A stretch of 64,000 nucleotides of DNA from Bos javanicus (taxonomy: Eukaryota; Chordata; Mammalia; Artiodactyla; Bovidae), in contig NC_083885.1 in assembly GCF_032452875.1 (NCBI RefSeq), positions 32,033,925-32,097,924 on the forward strand, written 5' to 3'. A model generated the notes under the pieces. It searched no databases. It had not been told where the DNA came from and saw only the letters and a program-made list of their open reading frames with translations. The position numbers were made by a program, and so were the translations under genes. Of this stretch, positions 20,420 to 31,990 are shown in pieces. Each line of letters starts with the position of its first letter. The first letter of the stretch is position 1.

Positions 20420-20851
20420 TGTGAACAAAGGCCCATCTAGTCAAAGCTATGGTTTTTCCAGGTGTGAGAGTTGGACTACAAAGAAAGCTGAGCACCAAAG
20501 AATTGATGCTTTTGAACTGTGGTGTTGGAGAAGACTGCTGACAGTCCCTTGGACTGCAAGGAGATCCAACCAGTCAATCCTAAAGGAAATCAGTCCTGAA
20601 TATTCATTGGAAGGACTGATGCTGAAGCAGAAACTCCAACTGATTCACTGGAAAAGATCCTGATGCTGGGAAAGATTGAAGGCAAGAGAAGAAGGGGATG
20701 ACAGAGGATGAAACGGTTGGATGGTATCACTGACTCAATGGACATGAGTTTGAGCAATCTCCAGGAGTTGGTGATGGACAGGGAAGACTGGTGTTCTGCA
20801 GTCCATGGGTTCACAAAGAGTTGGACACAACTGAGTGACTGAACTGAACTG
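20420..20851 (+). mobile_element. BovB LINE, sense 3' segment of the twin-primed insertion
   Basis: Starts at gtgaacaaaggcccatctag, exactly where the inverted segment left off in the element (attactttg | aacaaagg), so almost nothing was lost at the switch point. It ends in ctgaactgaactg. The perfect 13-bp target duplication atacaataattga is at 20852-20864. Confidence 0.92.
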
Positions 20852-20864
20852 ATACAATAATTGA

Positions 20865-21399
20865 GTTATGTGATAACCCCCCTTTTCTTGGTTCAATGAA
20901 TTTTGTCTTATCATAATCAATACTACCTGTTAAAGTACAGGTTTGAGGCTTTACTTATATTTTAGACCTAGAACACAGTAAAGTAAAAAGTAAAAATAAA
21001 CAACAACAACAACTGTTTCACTTCTAAATTACTATCATAATACATCATGGAAATGTACTGACATGGCATGTAGCCTCTCACGGAATTTATAGTTGTTTAC
21101 TAATTTTGATCATGCACCTCCTCTTCTCCCTCCCTTCCTCCTTCCTTCTCATAGTCCTGAGGAATCCCGTAATATCTTATTTACTCTTATTACTCTTCCC
21201 ACCATCTCCACATGCTTTTCTCCACTTCTTCTTCAAATGCCTGGTTGCAAAATTAGGATACTTCCTTCCTAGATCACTACTTCATAGCCTCCAATTTCCT
21301 GAGAATCCCTTTAAAGAAATAGTGTGGAGATGTGGGGAGGAAAAAGTCATGCAGAAAAATGATGGCAGTAGACAAAATTTTAGATCCCTTACTATGCAC
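20865..21399. other. Unique sequence
   Basis: AT-rich with a small (CAA)n tract near 21000-21012. No gene recognised. Confidence 0.4.
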
Positions 21400-21535
21400 T
21401 AGGCTTTGGTGTAAATGCTTATCACATTTTAACTCTTTTAAACTTCACACAACTTTATGCAATAATAGGATTATCCAATTTGACAGATGAGGAAGTAAAA
21501 GCTGAGAAAGGTTGTGCTGTCAATGGTTAATAGCT
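21400..21535 (-). mobile_element. MIR relic
   Basis: Antisense MIR: cactaggctttggtgtaaatgc, ttgacagatgaggaagtaaa, gttaatagctagaaagttg. Confidence 0.55.
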
Positions 21536-21860
21536 AGAAAGTTGAAAAGACAGGATGTGGGACCAGATAATCACTCAAGAGCTCAGAATTTTAACCTCTT
21601 TCCTCTGAATTTGATGATTTTCACAAAAGTTCTCCTTAGTGAATCCATTTCTATGATTTTTTGCTCAGTTCTTTAAATTTTCCTTGAAAGCGCTGTAAAA
21701 TGTCCAAGAAACACCATAGCCTTATTGTTAAACTTGCTGCCTTTACTTCTGAAAAGAGAACTGTGAGTGTCCAAGCATAGGTCAAATTTCTCCATTCTGA
21801 AACCATAGCAAGGTCTCTATTTTTACAATAAAAAGTAATTTTGGTAGACGTAAACATGTT

Positions 21861-22594
21861 ATCAGTCAGTTCAGTTGCTCAGTCATCTCCGACTCTTTGT
21901 AACCCCATGGACTGCAGCATGCCAGGCTTCCCTGGCCATCATCAACTCTCAGAGTTTACTCAAACTCATGTCCATAGAGTTGGTGATGCCATCCAACCAT
22001 CTCATCCTCTGTCATCCCCTTGTCCTCCCATCTACAATCCTTCCCAGTATCCGGGTCTTTTCAAATGAGTCAGTTATTTGCATCAGGTGGCCAAAGTATT
22101 GGAGTTTCAGCTTCAGCATCAGTTCTTCCAATGAATATTCAGGACTGATTTCCTTTAGAATTGACTGGTTGGATTTCCTTGCTGTCCAAGAGACCCTCAA
22201 GAGTCTTCTCCAATACCACAGTTCAAAAGCATCAATTCTTTGGTGCTCAGCTTTCTTTATAGTCCAACTCTCACATCCATACATGACTACCAGAAAAAAT
22301 ATAGCTTTGACTAGATGGACTTTTTTGGCAAAGTAATGTCTCTGTTCTTCAATAAGCTGTCTAGGTTGGTCATAACCTTTCTTCTAAGGAGCAAGAGACT
22401 TTTTATTTCATGGCTGCAGTCACCATTTGCAGGTATTTTGGAGCCCCCCAAAATAAAGCCTGTCACTGTTTCCACTGTTTCCTCATCTACTTGCCATGAA
22501 GTAATGGGACCAGATGCAATGATCTTACTTTTCTGAATGTTGAGTTTTAAGCCAACTTTTCACTCTCCTCTTTCATTTTCATTAAGAAGCTCTA
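21861..22594 (-). mobile_element. BovB LINE, 5'-truncated
   Basis: Antisense BovB 3' part starting at the tail (gtcagttcagttgctcagtc). Coding remnants on the minus strand include [20 protein letters not shown]. Its 5' truncation lies at the site where an L1 later inserted (22595). Confidence 0.9.
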
Positions 22595-22813
22595 AAACAT
22601 GTATAATATCATATAAGAAATGAATCGCCAGTCCATATTCGATGCAGGATACAGGAAGCTTGGGGATGGTGCAATGGGATGACCCAGAGGGATGGTATGG
22701 GGAGGGAGGTGGGTTCAGGATGGGGAACATGTGTACACCCATTGCGGATGCATGTTGATGTATGACTAAACCAATACAATATTGTAAAATAAAAAAAAAA
22801 TAAAGAAAAATAG
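22595..22813 (+). mobile_element. L1 3' end, 5'-truncated
   Basis: Starts aaacatgtataatatcat and runs through the ruminant L1 3' UTR (ccagagggatggtatgggga, ccaatacaatattgtaaaat) into an A-rich tail at 22791-22810. The 11-bp repeat aagaagctcta occurs immediately left (22584-22594) and again at 22895-22905, so the inserted unit extends beyond this poly(A). Confidence 0.9.
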
Positions 22814-22894
22814 CAGGTAAACATGGATATAACCTTTATGATTAAAGGTATAAAAGACAGAAAATTAGATCGTAAGCAACATTGAGAAAAAATA
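22814..22894 (+). other. Apparent L1 3'-transduced segment
   Basis: About 73 bp of non-L1 sequence between the L1 poly(A) and a second short A-tract (22887-22892), all inside the target duplication aagaagctcta. An ATTAAA polyadenylation-signal variant is at 22841-22846, 40 bp before the second A-tract. This is the layout expected when L1 transcription read through its own signal. The source locus is not visible here. Confidence 0.55.
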
Positions 22895-23004
22895 AAGAAG
22901 CTCTAGAGGAAGTTTTATATTTATATAACTTAATATAGAGTCTTTTTGTTTAAAATATAGAATTCAAGTTATTGCAGCATTCTATATCATGATGTGATTC
23001 ATGA

Positions 23005-23318
23005 TTCGAGACTGGTACATTTATATATGGAATCTGAAAATTAAAATAGTTACAGGAATATAACAAAACAGAATGCTACTCACAGGTACAAAGAACAAAC
23101 ACATGGCTACCTGAAGAGAGGGCTGGTAGGTGGGAAAGTATGGGTGAAGCAGATTAAAAGGTCCAAACTACTAGGAATAAAATAGAATACCAAGATGTAA
23201 TGTATACATAAGGGATATTGTCAACATTTTACAATAATTTTAAATAAAGTATGAACTATAAAAATATCAAATTAATATGCTGTATGCCTGAAGCAAATAT
23301 TATATTGTAAATCAAGTG
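23005..23318 (+). mobile_element. Older L1 3' end
   Basis: Sense L1 3' UTR: tttatatatggaatctgaaaat, cacaggtacaaagaacaaac, ggctacctgaagagaggg, atgctgtatgcctgaagcaaatattatattgtaaatcaa. Diverged. Confidence 0.65.
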
Positions 23319-24916
23319 TTCAGTTCAGTTCAGTTCAGTTCAGTCGTTCAGTCGTTTCTGACTCTTTGCTAACCCATGAATTGCAGCACGCCAGGCCTCC
23401 CTGTCTATCACCATCTCCCAGAGTTCACTCAAACTCATGTCCATTGAGTCGGTGATGCCATCCAGCCATCTCATCCTCTGTCGTCCCCTCTTCCTCCTGC
23501 CCCCAATCCCTCCCAGCATCAGAGTCTTTTTCAATGAGTCAACTCTTCGCATGAGGTGGCCAAAGTACTGGAGTTTCAGCTTTGGCATCATTCCTTCCAA
23601 AGAAATCCCAGGGCTTATCTCCTTTAGAATGGACTGGTTGGATCTCTTTGCAGTCCAAGGGACTCTCAAGAGTCTTCTCCAACACCACAGTTCAAAAGCA
23701 TCAATTCTTCAGTGCTCAGCCTTCTTCAAAGTCCAACTCTCACATCCATACATGACCACAGGAAAAACCATAGCCTTAACTAGATGAACCGTTGTTGGCA
23801 AAGTAATGTCTCTGCTTTTGAATATGCTATCTAAGTTGGTCATAACTTTCCTTCCAAGGAGTAAGCGTCTTTTAATTTCATGGCTGCAGTCACCATCTGC
23901 AGTGATTTTGGAGCCCAAAAAAATAAAGTCTGACACTGTTTCCACTGTTTCCCCATCTATTTCCCAGGAAGTGATGGGACTGGATGCCATGATCTTCATT
24001 TTCTGAATGTTGAGCTTTAAGCCAACTTTTTCACTCTCCACTTTCACTTTCATCAAGAGGCTTTTGAGTTCCTCTTCACTTTCTGCCATAAGGGTGGTGT
24101 CATCTGCATATCTGAGGTTATTGATATTTCTCCCAGCAATCTTGATTCCAGCTTGTGTTTCTTCCAGACCAGCGTTTCTCATGATGTCCTCTGCATAGAA
24201 GTTAAATAAGCAGGGTGACAATATAGAGCCTTGACATACTCCTTTTCCTATTTGGAACCAGTCTGTTGTTCCATGTCCAGTTCTAACTGTTGCTTCCTGA
24301 CCTGCATACAGGTTTCTCAAGAGGCAGGTCAGGAGGTCTGGTATTCCCATCTCTTTCATGATTTTCCACAGTTCATTGTGATCCACATGGTTAAAGGCTT
24401 TGGCATAGTCAATAAAGAAGAAATAGATGTTTCTCTGGAACTCTCTTGCTTTTTCCATGATCCAGCAGATGTTGGCAATTTGATCTCTGGTTCCTCTGCC
24501 TTTTCTAAAACCAGCTTGAACATCAGGAAGTTCACGGTTCACGTATTGCTGAAGCCTGGCTTGCAGAATTTTGAGCATTACTTTACTAGCTTGTGAGATG
24601 AGTGCAATTGTGCAGTAGTTTGAGCATTCTTTGGCATTGCCTTTCTTTGGGATTGGAATGAAAACTGACCTTTCCAGTCCTGTGGACACTGCTGAGTTTT
24701 CCAAATTTGCTGGCATATTGAGTGCAGCACTTTCACAGCATCATCTTTCAGGATTTGAAATAGCTCCACTGGAATTCTGTCACCTCCACTAGCTTTGTTC
24801 ATAGTGTTGCTTTCTAAGGCCCACTTGTCTTCACATTCCAGGATGTCTGGCTCTAGGTGAGTGATCACACCATCGTGATTATCTTGGTCCCGAAGTCTTT
24901 TTTGTATAGTTCTTCT
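23319..24916 (-). mobile_element. BovB LINE, main segment (interrupted)
   Basis: Antisense BovB from the 3' tail (five CAGTT units) to upstream of the reverse transcriptase. It is interrupted by a second BovB at 24917-25106 and continues at 25107. Confidence 0.93.
23709..24716 (-). pseudogene. BovB reverse-transcriptase remnant, 335 codons open
   Basis: A continuous minus-strand frame covers most of the BovB reverse transcriptase. In order: FIPIPKKGNAKECSNY (about residue 19), LQARLQQYVNRELPDVQAGF, motif A FIDYAKAFNHVDHNELW (catalytic Asp kept; the usual FDC/FDH turn reads FNH), KGVCQGSILSPCLFNFYAED, the catalytic LRYADDTTLMAES box, then [16 protein letters not shown] at the stop. There is no endonuclease domain and the C-terminus is cut. 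The first methionine is not a real start; the frame is simply what survives of an internal domain. Not expected to be functional. Confidence 0.88.
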
Positions 24917-25106
24917 GGGAGGGATTGGGGGCAGGAGGAGAAGGGGATGACAGAGGATGAGATGGCTCAATGGCATCACTGACTCGATGGACGTGAGTCT
25001 GAGTGAACTCCGGGAGTTGGTGAGGGACAGGGAGGCCTGGCGTGCTGCGATTCATGGGGTCGCAAAGAGTCACACACGACTGAGCGACTGATCTGATCTG
25101 ATCTGA
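24917..25106 (+). mobile_element. BovB 3'-end fragment nested in BovB
   Basis: Sense BovB terminal sequence of about 190 bp, from gggagggattgggggcagg to the tail gatctgatctgatctga. It splits the minus-strand BovB (..agttcttctg | gtattcttgcc..). It is close to the other intact 3' ends here, so probably a late insertion. Confidence 0.92.
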
Positions 25107-25328
25107 GTATTCTTGCCACTTCTTCTTAATATCTTCTGCTTCTGCATACCATTTATGTCTTTTATCAAGCCCATCTTTGCATGAAATGTTCCCTTGGTAT
25201 CTCAAATTTTCTTGAAGAGATCTCTAGTCTTTCCCATTCTGATGTTTTCCTCTATTTCTTAGCATTGATCACTGAGGAAGGCTTTCTTATCTCTCCTTGC
25301 TATTCTTTGAAACTCTGCATTCAGATGC
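25107..25328 (-). mobile_element. BovB LINE, 5' continuation of the 23319 element
   Basis: Resumes exactly with the antisense sequence expected after 24916 (gtattcttgccacttcttctta) and runs to gaactctgcattcagatgcg, where it is 5'-truncated. Confidence 0.9.
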
Positions 25329-25891
25329 GTATTGTTTTTAGGCACATTTAAAGAAGTAATGAGGAATTCAAATAAGAATTTACAAATGGTTAGGTTTCTT
25401 GAGCTACGTGTGCAGTTACTTACCCCTTTGGCTCCTGCTATCCTGTTCTTCATTCTATGAGTTCTTGAGGACTTTACCTTAACCTAACCTCTATGTCTGA
25501 AAATATTTGACCTAGAAATGCTGGTCATATCTGCCCCAATCCTTTGCTCTCATTGTAGAGCCCTGCACTGCCTTTTCACTTTTCACCATCACAACCTCAA
25601 CTGAGATGAACCTGTCCCAGTCCACTGCTGACCGGACCGGAGGCAAATTTCCCTCTCAAAGAGAGTACATAGTGTTCTTTCTCATAGGAACTTGGAATCC
25701 AGTCTCATCTTGTTTAGTCAGGCTCTGTTTTGAAATCAGAAGAAAAGAGTAGCCAAGTATGGGAAAGCTTTATTTGGACATTAGTTTGCAGAAGCAGAAA
25801 AAAACACAGGTAATTGATTGTGAAGACAGATGAGAGAGAGAAAGAGAGACAGAATTAGAGATAGGAGGTTATGGTGTCCTGAGAACAGCTT
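25329..25891. other. Unique sequence
   Basis: No gene. A block at about 25755-25835 resembles one at 27728-27810. Confidence 0.4.
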
Positions 25892-26177
25892 GCTGCTGCA
25901 GCTGCTGCTAAGTCGCTTCAGTCATGTCCGACTCTATGCGATCCCATAGATGGCAGCCCACCAGGCTCCCCTGTCCCTGGGATTCTCAAGGCAAGAACAC
26001 TGGAGTGGGTTGCCATTTCCTTCTCCAATGCATGAAAGTGAAAAGTGAAAGTGAAGTCACTCAGTCGTGTCTGACTCTTAGCTACCCCATGGACTGCAGC
26101 CCACCAGGCTCCTCCATCCATGGGATTTTCCAGGCAAGAGTACTGGATTGGGGTGCTACTGCCTTCTCCAGAGAAGA
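25892..26177 (-). mobile_element. Bov-A2 SINE (dimer)
   Basis: Antisense dimeric Bov-A2: (GCT)n tail, first unit aagtcgcttcagtcatgtcc to ccatttccttctcc, linker aatgcatgaaagtgaaaagtg, second unit cactcagtcgtgtctgac to ctgccttctcc. Complete. Confidence 0.92.
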
Positions 26178-29100
26178 GCATAGTTACCTTCAATTCAACA
26201 GCATTTTGCTTCTAGGCTCCTGGCTCAAGGGAGGCCTAACTGACTTGCCTTACTTGGGCCTGATCCCATTATAAACCTTTGTGTTTTGTTTAAACTCTTC
26301 TGTAAGGATTATGTACCTTATTTCAAGCAATTTCTGAAAGAAATGACATTAGACATGGAGATGACAAAGCTATAGGTTTGGTTCACATAAATTTCTATCC
26401 CTGAAGAATCATGTTAGAAAAACATGTTACCATTTCATCAAAGGCTGCTTTGATGCATCAGCAGAATGTTTTGTGAAATATTTAGACTCATATGTCAGCA
26501 ATTCTCAAACTAAAACTAAATTGGACTCCTCAGTAGTTCAGTAACTAGAGTTGGATATCTCTATCTATAAAATGACAAAATTGGATAAATAGGCCAGAAT
26601 TTGAGAGGGGAGGGAATATTTTTTAAGGCGTGATTTGTTTGGACACAGACCAAGCCAGATACAAGATCCAGGTCTCAATGAAATTTGGGGCAAGTTGTTT
26701 AATGATCATAAGTCATGGTTTCCTTTCCATAAAACTTACATAACAATGTTCATTTTTTAGGTGAGGATTATAAAGGGAAAAAGGCAGAGAAGAAGCAAAA
26801 AGAGAGTAAAGAGAAAATAAAAAGAGCACAGGAAAAAGTTTGAAGTGGAAACCAGATATGAGAAAAGCTCCATTTGAGCTGTTATGCACTACCTCAGTCT
26901 AAAGCACTTACAGACTGATGTGTATACATAAGAACATTTAATCCATACACTTGAAGGAATAGGTATGATTCATGGCTTTCACCATTCATTCTTTCCACAT
27001 GGCTCTTTCTAAGCACAATTTTCATTCCTGCCCTAGTTATTTTATTTTGCTCATATATTTTCTTTTTAGCGTTTGATGGTATAGACAGATCATTCACACT
27101 CATGGTTGTTCAAATCTTACTGACCCTATCTGAGTGTTTTGGATACTCTGGGATTTATTTCAAACAGAGGAAATAAACATCTAGTTCACTGATATATTCT
27201 AGACAGACTGTATAAATTCAGCTACTTAGTTATTCAGCAACCTTGTTAAATAGCTAACTGGTTTGCAATTTCATTTCCTATTTAATATATTTCCTCCAGC
27301 ATTTCTAAGTAACAGAAGTCCCCTAGAAACTCCAGATTTTATATATTCATTACACAACATGGCTTTTCCACAATGGAAATATCAATACCACATTAGGAGA
27401 TGGAGCTCCCTGGGAAGAGATCATGTATTAGTATAACACAGTAAGGATTCTGATCTAATGCTTGATGTTCTTGTGTGGAGTGTGAAGTACCTGCAGCTCT
27501 GTTCTTACACTGGCTCTAACTGTGGCTATATCCACTCTCTCACCTTACAGCAGCTTTTCCCGATTTATTTTTCTAATCCTTATCTTAGGGAAAATAATTA
27601 ACCTTCAGTCCTTATTTATATAAAAAATGCCTTTTTTTTTGAATTGAGAATCTAAACCTCAGTTCATACTCTATTTCTAAAATTTACGTACAAGATTTTA
27701 CATCAGATTTTAAACCTTTAAAAGACCCAGGTCTGGGAAAGCCATATTTGGCCATGTGCCAGCAGATGCCAAAAAAATCAGAGGTAATTGATTGTGGAGA
27801 GAGATGAAAAAAAGGGGAAGATGTAATCCAACTGTACATGCATGATGCTTAGAAATCTCTTTAATTCGATTGCTTTTCAGGGTTTTTTACCCTTAAATTC
27901 ATAAAATTGCACTGATAACACATATATCATTGTATTTACTGTGGATGATGCTATGTGTGTACAGTATGAGAAGATGAAAGTTCTGTACCATGAAAGCAAA
28001 AATGCTAATATAAAGTTTCATTTTCATTCTCATTATTAATATTATGAAAGTTCATTGCAAATAAGAAATTGTTCACATTATTTATACTGGTTTATTCTTA
28101 CGTCCCTTATTTCAGGTATGCTGGGTATGTGTATATATATATGTGTGTGTGTGTATATATATATAAGAGTTTCATGACCTTTAAACTGTTACAAGGGATT
28201 TCCATTGCCTTTCTCCTCCTCCTCTTCCTCCTCATCATAGTAGGAGTGCGATAATAAATTTTATATCATGACTTCTCAAGGAAATTATAAATGTAGAAAA
28301 GATTGAGTTGTTTGGTAATGGGGAAAGCTAGAATTTTGCCTTATCTACACCTGCATAGCATTGCCAAAGACCCCTATCACTTTAGACTCTGTGTTTGAGT
28401 AGTGTGATACTGATTGCCATGTTGCAGAAGCCAGCCCAGCAGCCTGCATCCTCTGGAGAACTGCTGATTGTGGAGGCACCGGATGGATGACTGACAGCCA
28501 GCACCTAGTTCTTTTTTCTGACAATGCTCTCACTTGTCATTAATTCTCCATCTTCCCTCCCATTAGCGGCTGCCGGTTTCCAACCTAATGCCCAGCTGCC
28601 AATCAGCTACCAGTTATTTTTAATTAAGACCACTCACAAATTTCCCTCACGTAATGTGCATGGAAAGAAGGGGAATCCTTTCATTAGTAATCGAATTTCC
28701 CGTGTAAATTGCCTTAATCACACTTGTCTGGCAGTCCTGTAATGTGCTACAGGAAAGCAGCACTTTTTCTTGTTCAGTCATGCATGAACTCCACACCTTA
28801 CCTCTCAGATCCACAGCCACAATTATCTGTTTTTATTTTTGTCTCATTAAACCTGCAATTTCTTTTCAGAAACTGGATATTGACTGCTCCAACCCTTGAA
28901 CTCCGTTGCCCATGAACAGATGGCGTTGGCTTCCCTTGGGTCAAAATATGACATGGTTTCTCAGGAATCACTTACAAAGAATACTGTGGGGTTAGCAATA
29001 ATGACTCTCTGACAATGAATATACTCTGTCATGTTATGATCTGACAAGTATCAGAAGACATATGGGGGTTCACATTTAAGTCTTACCTGAATGCAGGCAT

Positions 29101-29619
29101 CAAAATAACTTCAATATGTAGAGCATAAAATAAGTTAAGACCGTTTGATTTAGATAATTATTTCTGCTTCTTATTTTCTAAAAACATTCTTACAAATACA
29201 TACCCATAAATGGAGGAAAATTTTTCTTTTTAAAAATTATTACTGTACTATGGGATAGTCAGGACCTTATGTGAAATTTTGAGTTTAAAAATGATGTAAT
29301 CTAGACTGTATACTCATGATTAGAAACCATTTCCAAATTTTTCTGAGCTTGAAATCCAAAACATACTTTTGGGTTATTATATTCACTTGGAAAATGACAA
29401 AGTGTGGGGGGATCTTTTCAATCTTTGAATTGCAAAATGTTCGAAAACTCACAGCTATGGAAAGTTTTATATAATGGAAAGGAAAAACCTTGCCAAGCAT
29501 TCAGTCACATCAAACCAAAGACCACTAGAGCTCCTGTTTTCACATCTGTAGGACCTGGTTGAAGAGTCCTGCCTGTGCATGAGTTTCATTTGTTTCTATT
29601 TTTACTCTAAATCAAAGTC
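26178..29619. other. About 3.4 kb of unique sequence
   Basis: No gene supported. It contains a (TA)n/(TG)n tract at 28127-28165 and a non-repetitive, motif-rich block at about 28380-28800. No interspersed repeat is clear. Confidence 0.45.
28127..28165. repeat. Compound (TG)n/(TA)n microsatellite
   Basis: gtgtatatatatatgtgtgtgtgtgtatatatatata type tract, about 39 bp. Confidence 0.9.
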
Positions 29620-29760
29620 TTGACCATGGCACTGTGCTAAAAATCTTTCAATGGCACCTATCCCTTAGCATGTTAAAAGTTTATACTTTCTATGTATAGT
29701 CTAAAAGGACCTCATTAAATATCCCTCCCCTTCCCTATTCCCCTCTTTTAGCCCTTTTGA
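29620..29760 (+). mobile_element. L2 fragment
   Basis: aaaaatctttcaatggcacctatccc, ttagcatgttaaaagttta and ctaaaaggacctcatta follow the L2 3' region order. Confidence 0.5.
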
Positions 29761-29804
29761 TTTTGACTGACATCTGAGTATTCAATATGCATGGCACTCT
29801 TCCA

Positions 29805-29985
29805 CATTCTTTTATGTGAATTATGTCATTTAATTCTCACTACATATGTGTTTGCAGATGCATAAAACTGAGAATTAGAGAGATGCTATAATTTGCTTCA
29901 TGTCATAATAACTGGCAGAGCTAGAACTGGAGCCCATAAATTCTCCTGCCATAGCCTGTGCTCTTGAGGATTATGCTGTGTGGTT
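29805..29985 (-). mobile_element. MIR relic
   Basis: Antisense MIR: tgtcatttaattctcacta, gcagatgcataaaactgagaat, taactggcagagctagaactgg, cctgtgctcttgaggatt. Confidence 0.65.
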
Positions 29986-30179
29986 ACCCTAAGATTTAAC
30001 AGTAAGAGGTTACTACAAACATACTATCCAACAAACATCATCATTTTGCAGGCATTGCAGGCATATGCTTTAACCTCTGAGCCACCAGAAAAGCCACCAC
30101 AAACATCATCACGTACATATTTAGTGATTCCACACTATTCCATTCTTCCTTTCTGATGTGCACATGACCCCAGTGTTTT

Positions 30180-30310
30180 TCATTCATTGTATGAGCTTTT
30201 CATTGTTTCTGACTCTTTCCCTCATAATTTCCTCAAAGAAAGTACATTTTAATTTTGCACATCTAGTGCCTGGTGGAGGATATATAGTACATACACTGAA
30301 TACATAATCA
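30180..30310 (+). mobile_element. Probable L2 3'-end fragment
   Basis: tttcctcaaagaaagtac, ttttgcacatctagtgcctggtgg, tacatacactgaataca resemble the L2 3' end. Weak. Confidence 0.35.
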
Positions 30311-31019
30311 TGTTTTTCTGTAGATAAAGACATATTTTTCATTGAAGTGAAGAAAATGCAGAATCATAATGAAGGAACAGGAATTCAATGTGAAGAATAC
30401 CACGATGGATAATTTCATAGAAGACAGAAAACATTTCCTGTGCACCAGTCACTTTCACACAGTGTACTGTATTTGAGCTTTTAACCATATGTAATACGGT
30501 TACATATTCTCTCTCTTTTTTCTTTTTTGTCAAATGAATTTAACTGCTGTATATCTTTAACCATCTTTCTTTCTCTAGCTATACATAAAGAGAAATACAC
30601 CTGAAATTATAGAAGCCAAAATCTTCAAAAGTAGTTTGGTTTTGTTTTTTTCAGATATAGGAACTTTTATTTTCTGCTCTTCTCATTGCTCTTTTTCTTT
30701 AATTGCACAATCAAACTAAAGGACAAAAAAAATCCCTGTGATATAACAGTCACAGCATAAAAAATAATCATTTATACCAAGTGGGGAGATGATATCAACT
30801 ATCAGTAAGGTAAAATATAGAATAATAAAAGATGCATAAAATGCATTTCCCTGCTAATTTATTCAAGCCACTAAAAAGGTTTATTTCATTCACATACGTT
30901 TAATCACTCTTATCCCACCAAACACTTAGCTATTGCCAATGTGGCCCTTAATTTGAGAAGTGGCGAATTAATTCAGCAAATTCTCATGGACTTTCTTCAA
31001 CGTATCCAACGGTAGTCAT

Positions 31020-31150
31020 TTTATATGTCATCTATACAACAACCTAATGAGGTAAATACTGGTATTAACAGCATTACACAGATGAGAAAACTGAAAATCA
31101 GGATGATTAATGTAACTTCTAATGCTTATTAATAAGCAGCTGAGTAAAGC
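31020..31150 (-). mobile_element. MIR relic
   Basis: Antisense MIR: acaacaacctaatgaggtaaatactgg, cattacacagatgagaaaactgaa. Confidence 0.6.
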
Positions 31151-31514
31151 TTCTGAGTGACACATAGTTTCTGGATCATTTAAAGGGAGATTAAGAAAAA
31201 AAATACAGTTGCAGTGCATATACAAATGACATTGCAAAAGCAGAAATGAGAGCCCAAAAAAATTCAACTAGAGGAGAACCCAAATCACAGATGTTAATTT
31301 TAAATAAATTAAAAATAAATAATTTTAATGATGTTAAGTCTCATATAGGCAGTCTTTATTTTTTATGTTGACCATTTTCTTTTTGTATCTCACATCATAT
31401 ATTCCCCTCTCCTTATCTAGTCCTGTGATGATGTGATTGATGCTCCCAAAAGAGTATTTAGAACCCAATTTCAGCATTTTTACCAAAGGATTAACTAAAA
31501 GTGTGGCAAATTAA

Positions 31515-31990
31515 AAATGGGTCATACAAATTTTGACACTTCTCTCATTGACAGATGGGGTATATCTCACCTCCCTTTGGATCTGAGAAGGCCTGTGACT
31601 GCACTGATAAACAGTGTACAGCAGATGTGATGTTCTGCCAGTTCCATGCTCTGCCAGCTCCATGCCTAGCTTTCCAGGAGATACACAACTTGTGTCTTGT
31701 TCTCTTGGAGCCCTAAGCTGTGATAGAAGTCTGACTACTCTAAGGCCGCTACATTCTGAGAAAGCCCAAGCTAGCCATTTGGAGAGTTGTCGTGCGGATG
31801 AAGGAGGAGAGAAAGAGACAGAGAGATGCCACCAGGTCTTCTGGTCATTCTAGCTTCCACAAGACTCCAGGCATAACAGAATGGAAACAAATGGGCCCTG
31901 ATGTGTCTTGTCCCACAGAATATTAACATCTGTTTATAATAAAACTGATGGTTTGGATAGTTTGTTACACCAGGACAGAGAATCAATGCC
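31515..31990 (+). mobile_element. MaLR-type LTR (MLT1-like) relic
   Basis: Ancient ERVL-MaLR solo LTR-like sequence. The 3' half reads cttgtcccacagaatattaacatc, aataaaactgatggtttggatagtttgttacaccaggacagag, which fits the polyadenylation and terminal region of MLT1-class LTRs. The 5' half (tctgagaaggcctgtgac, gagaaagcccaagctagcc) is diverged. There is no internal retroviral coding sequence. Confidence 0.55.
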
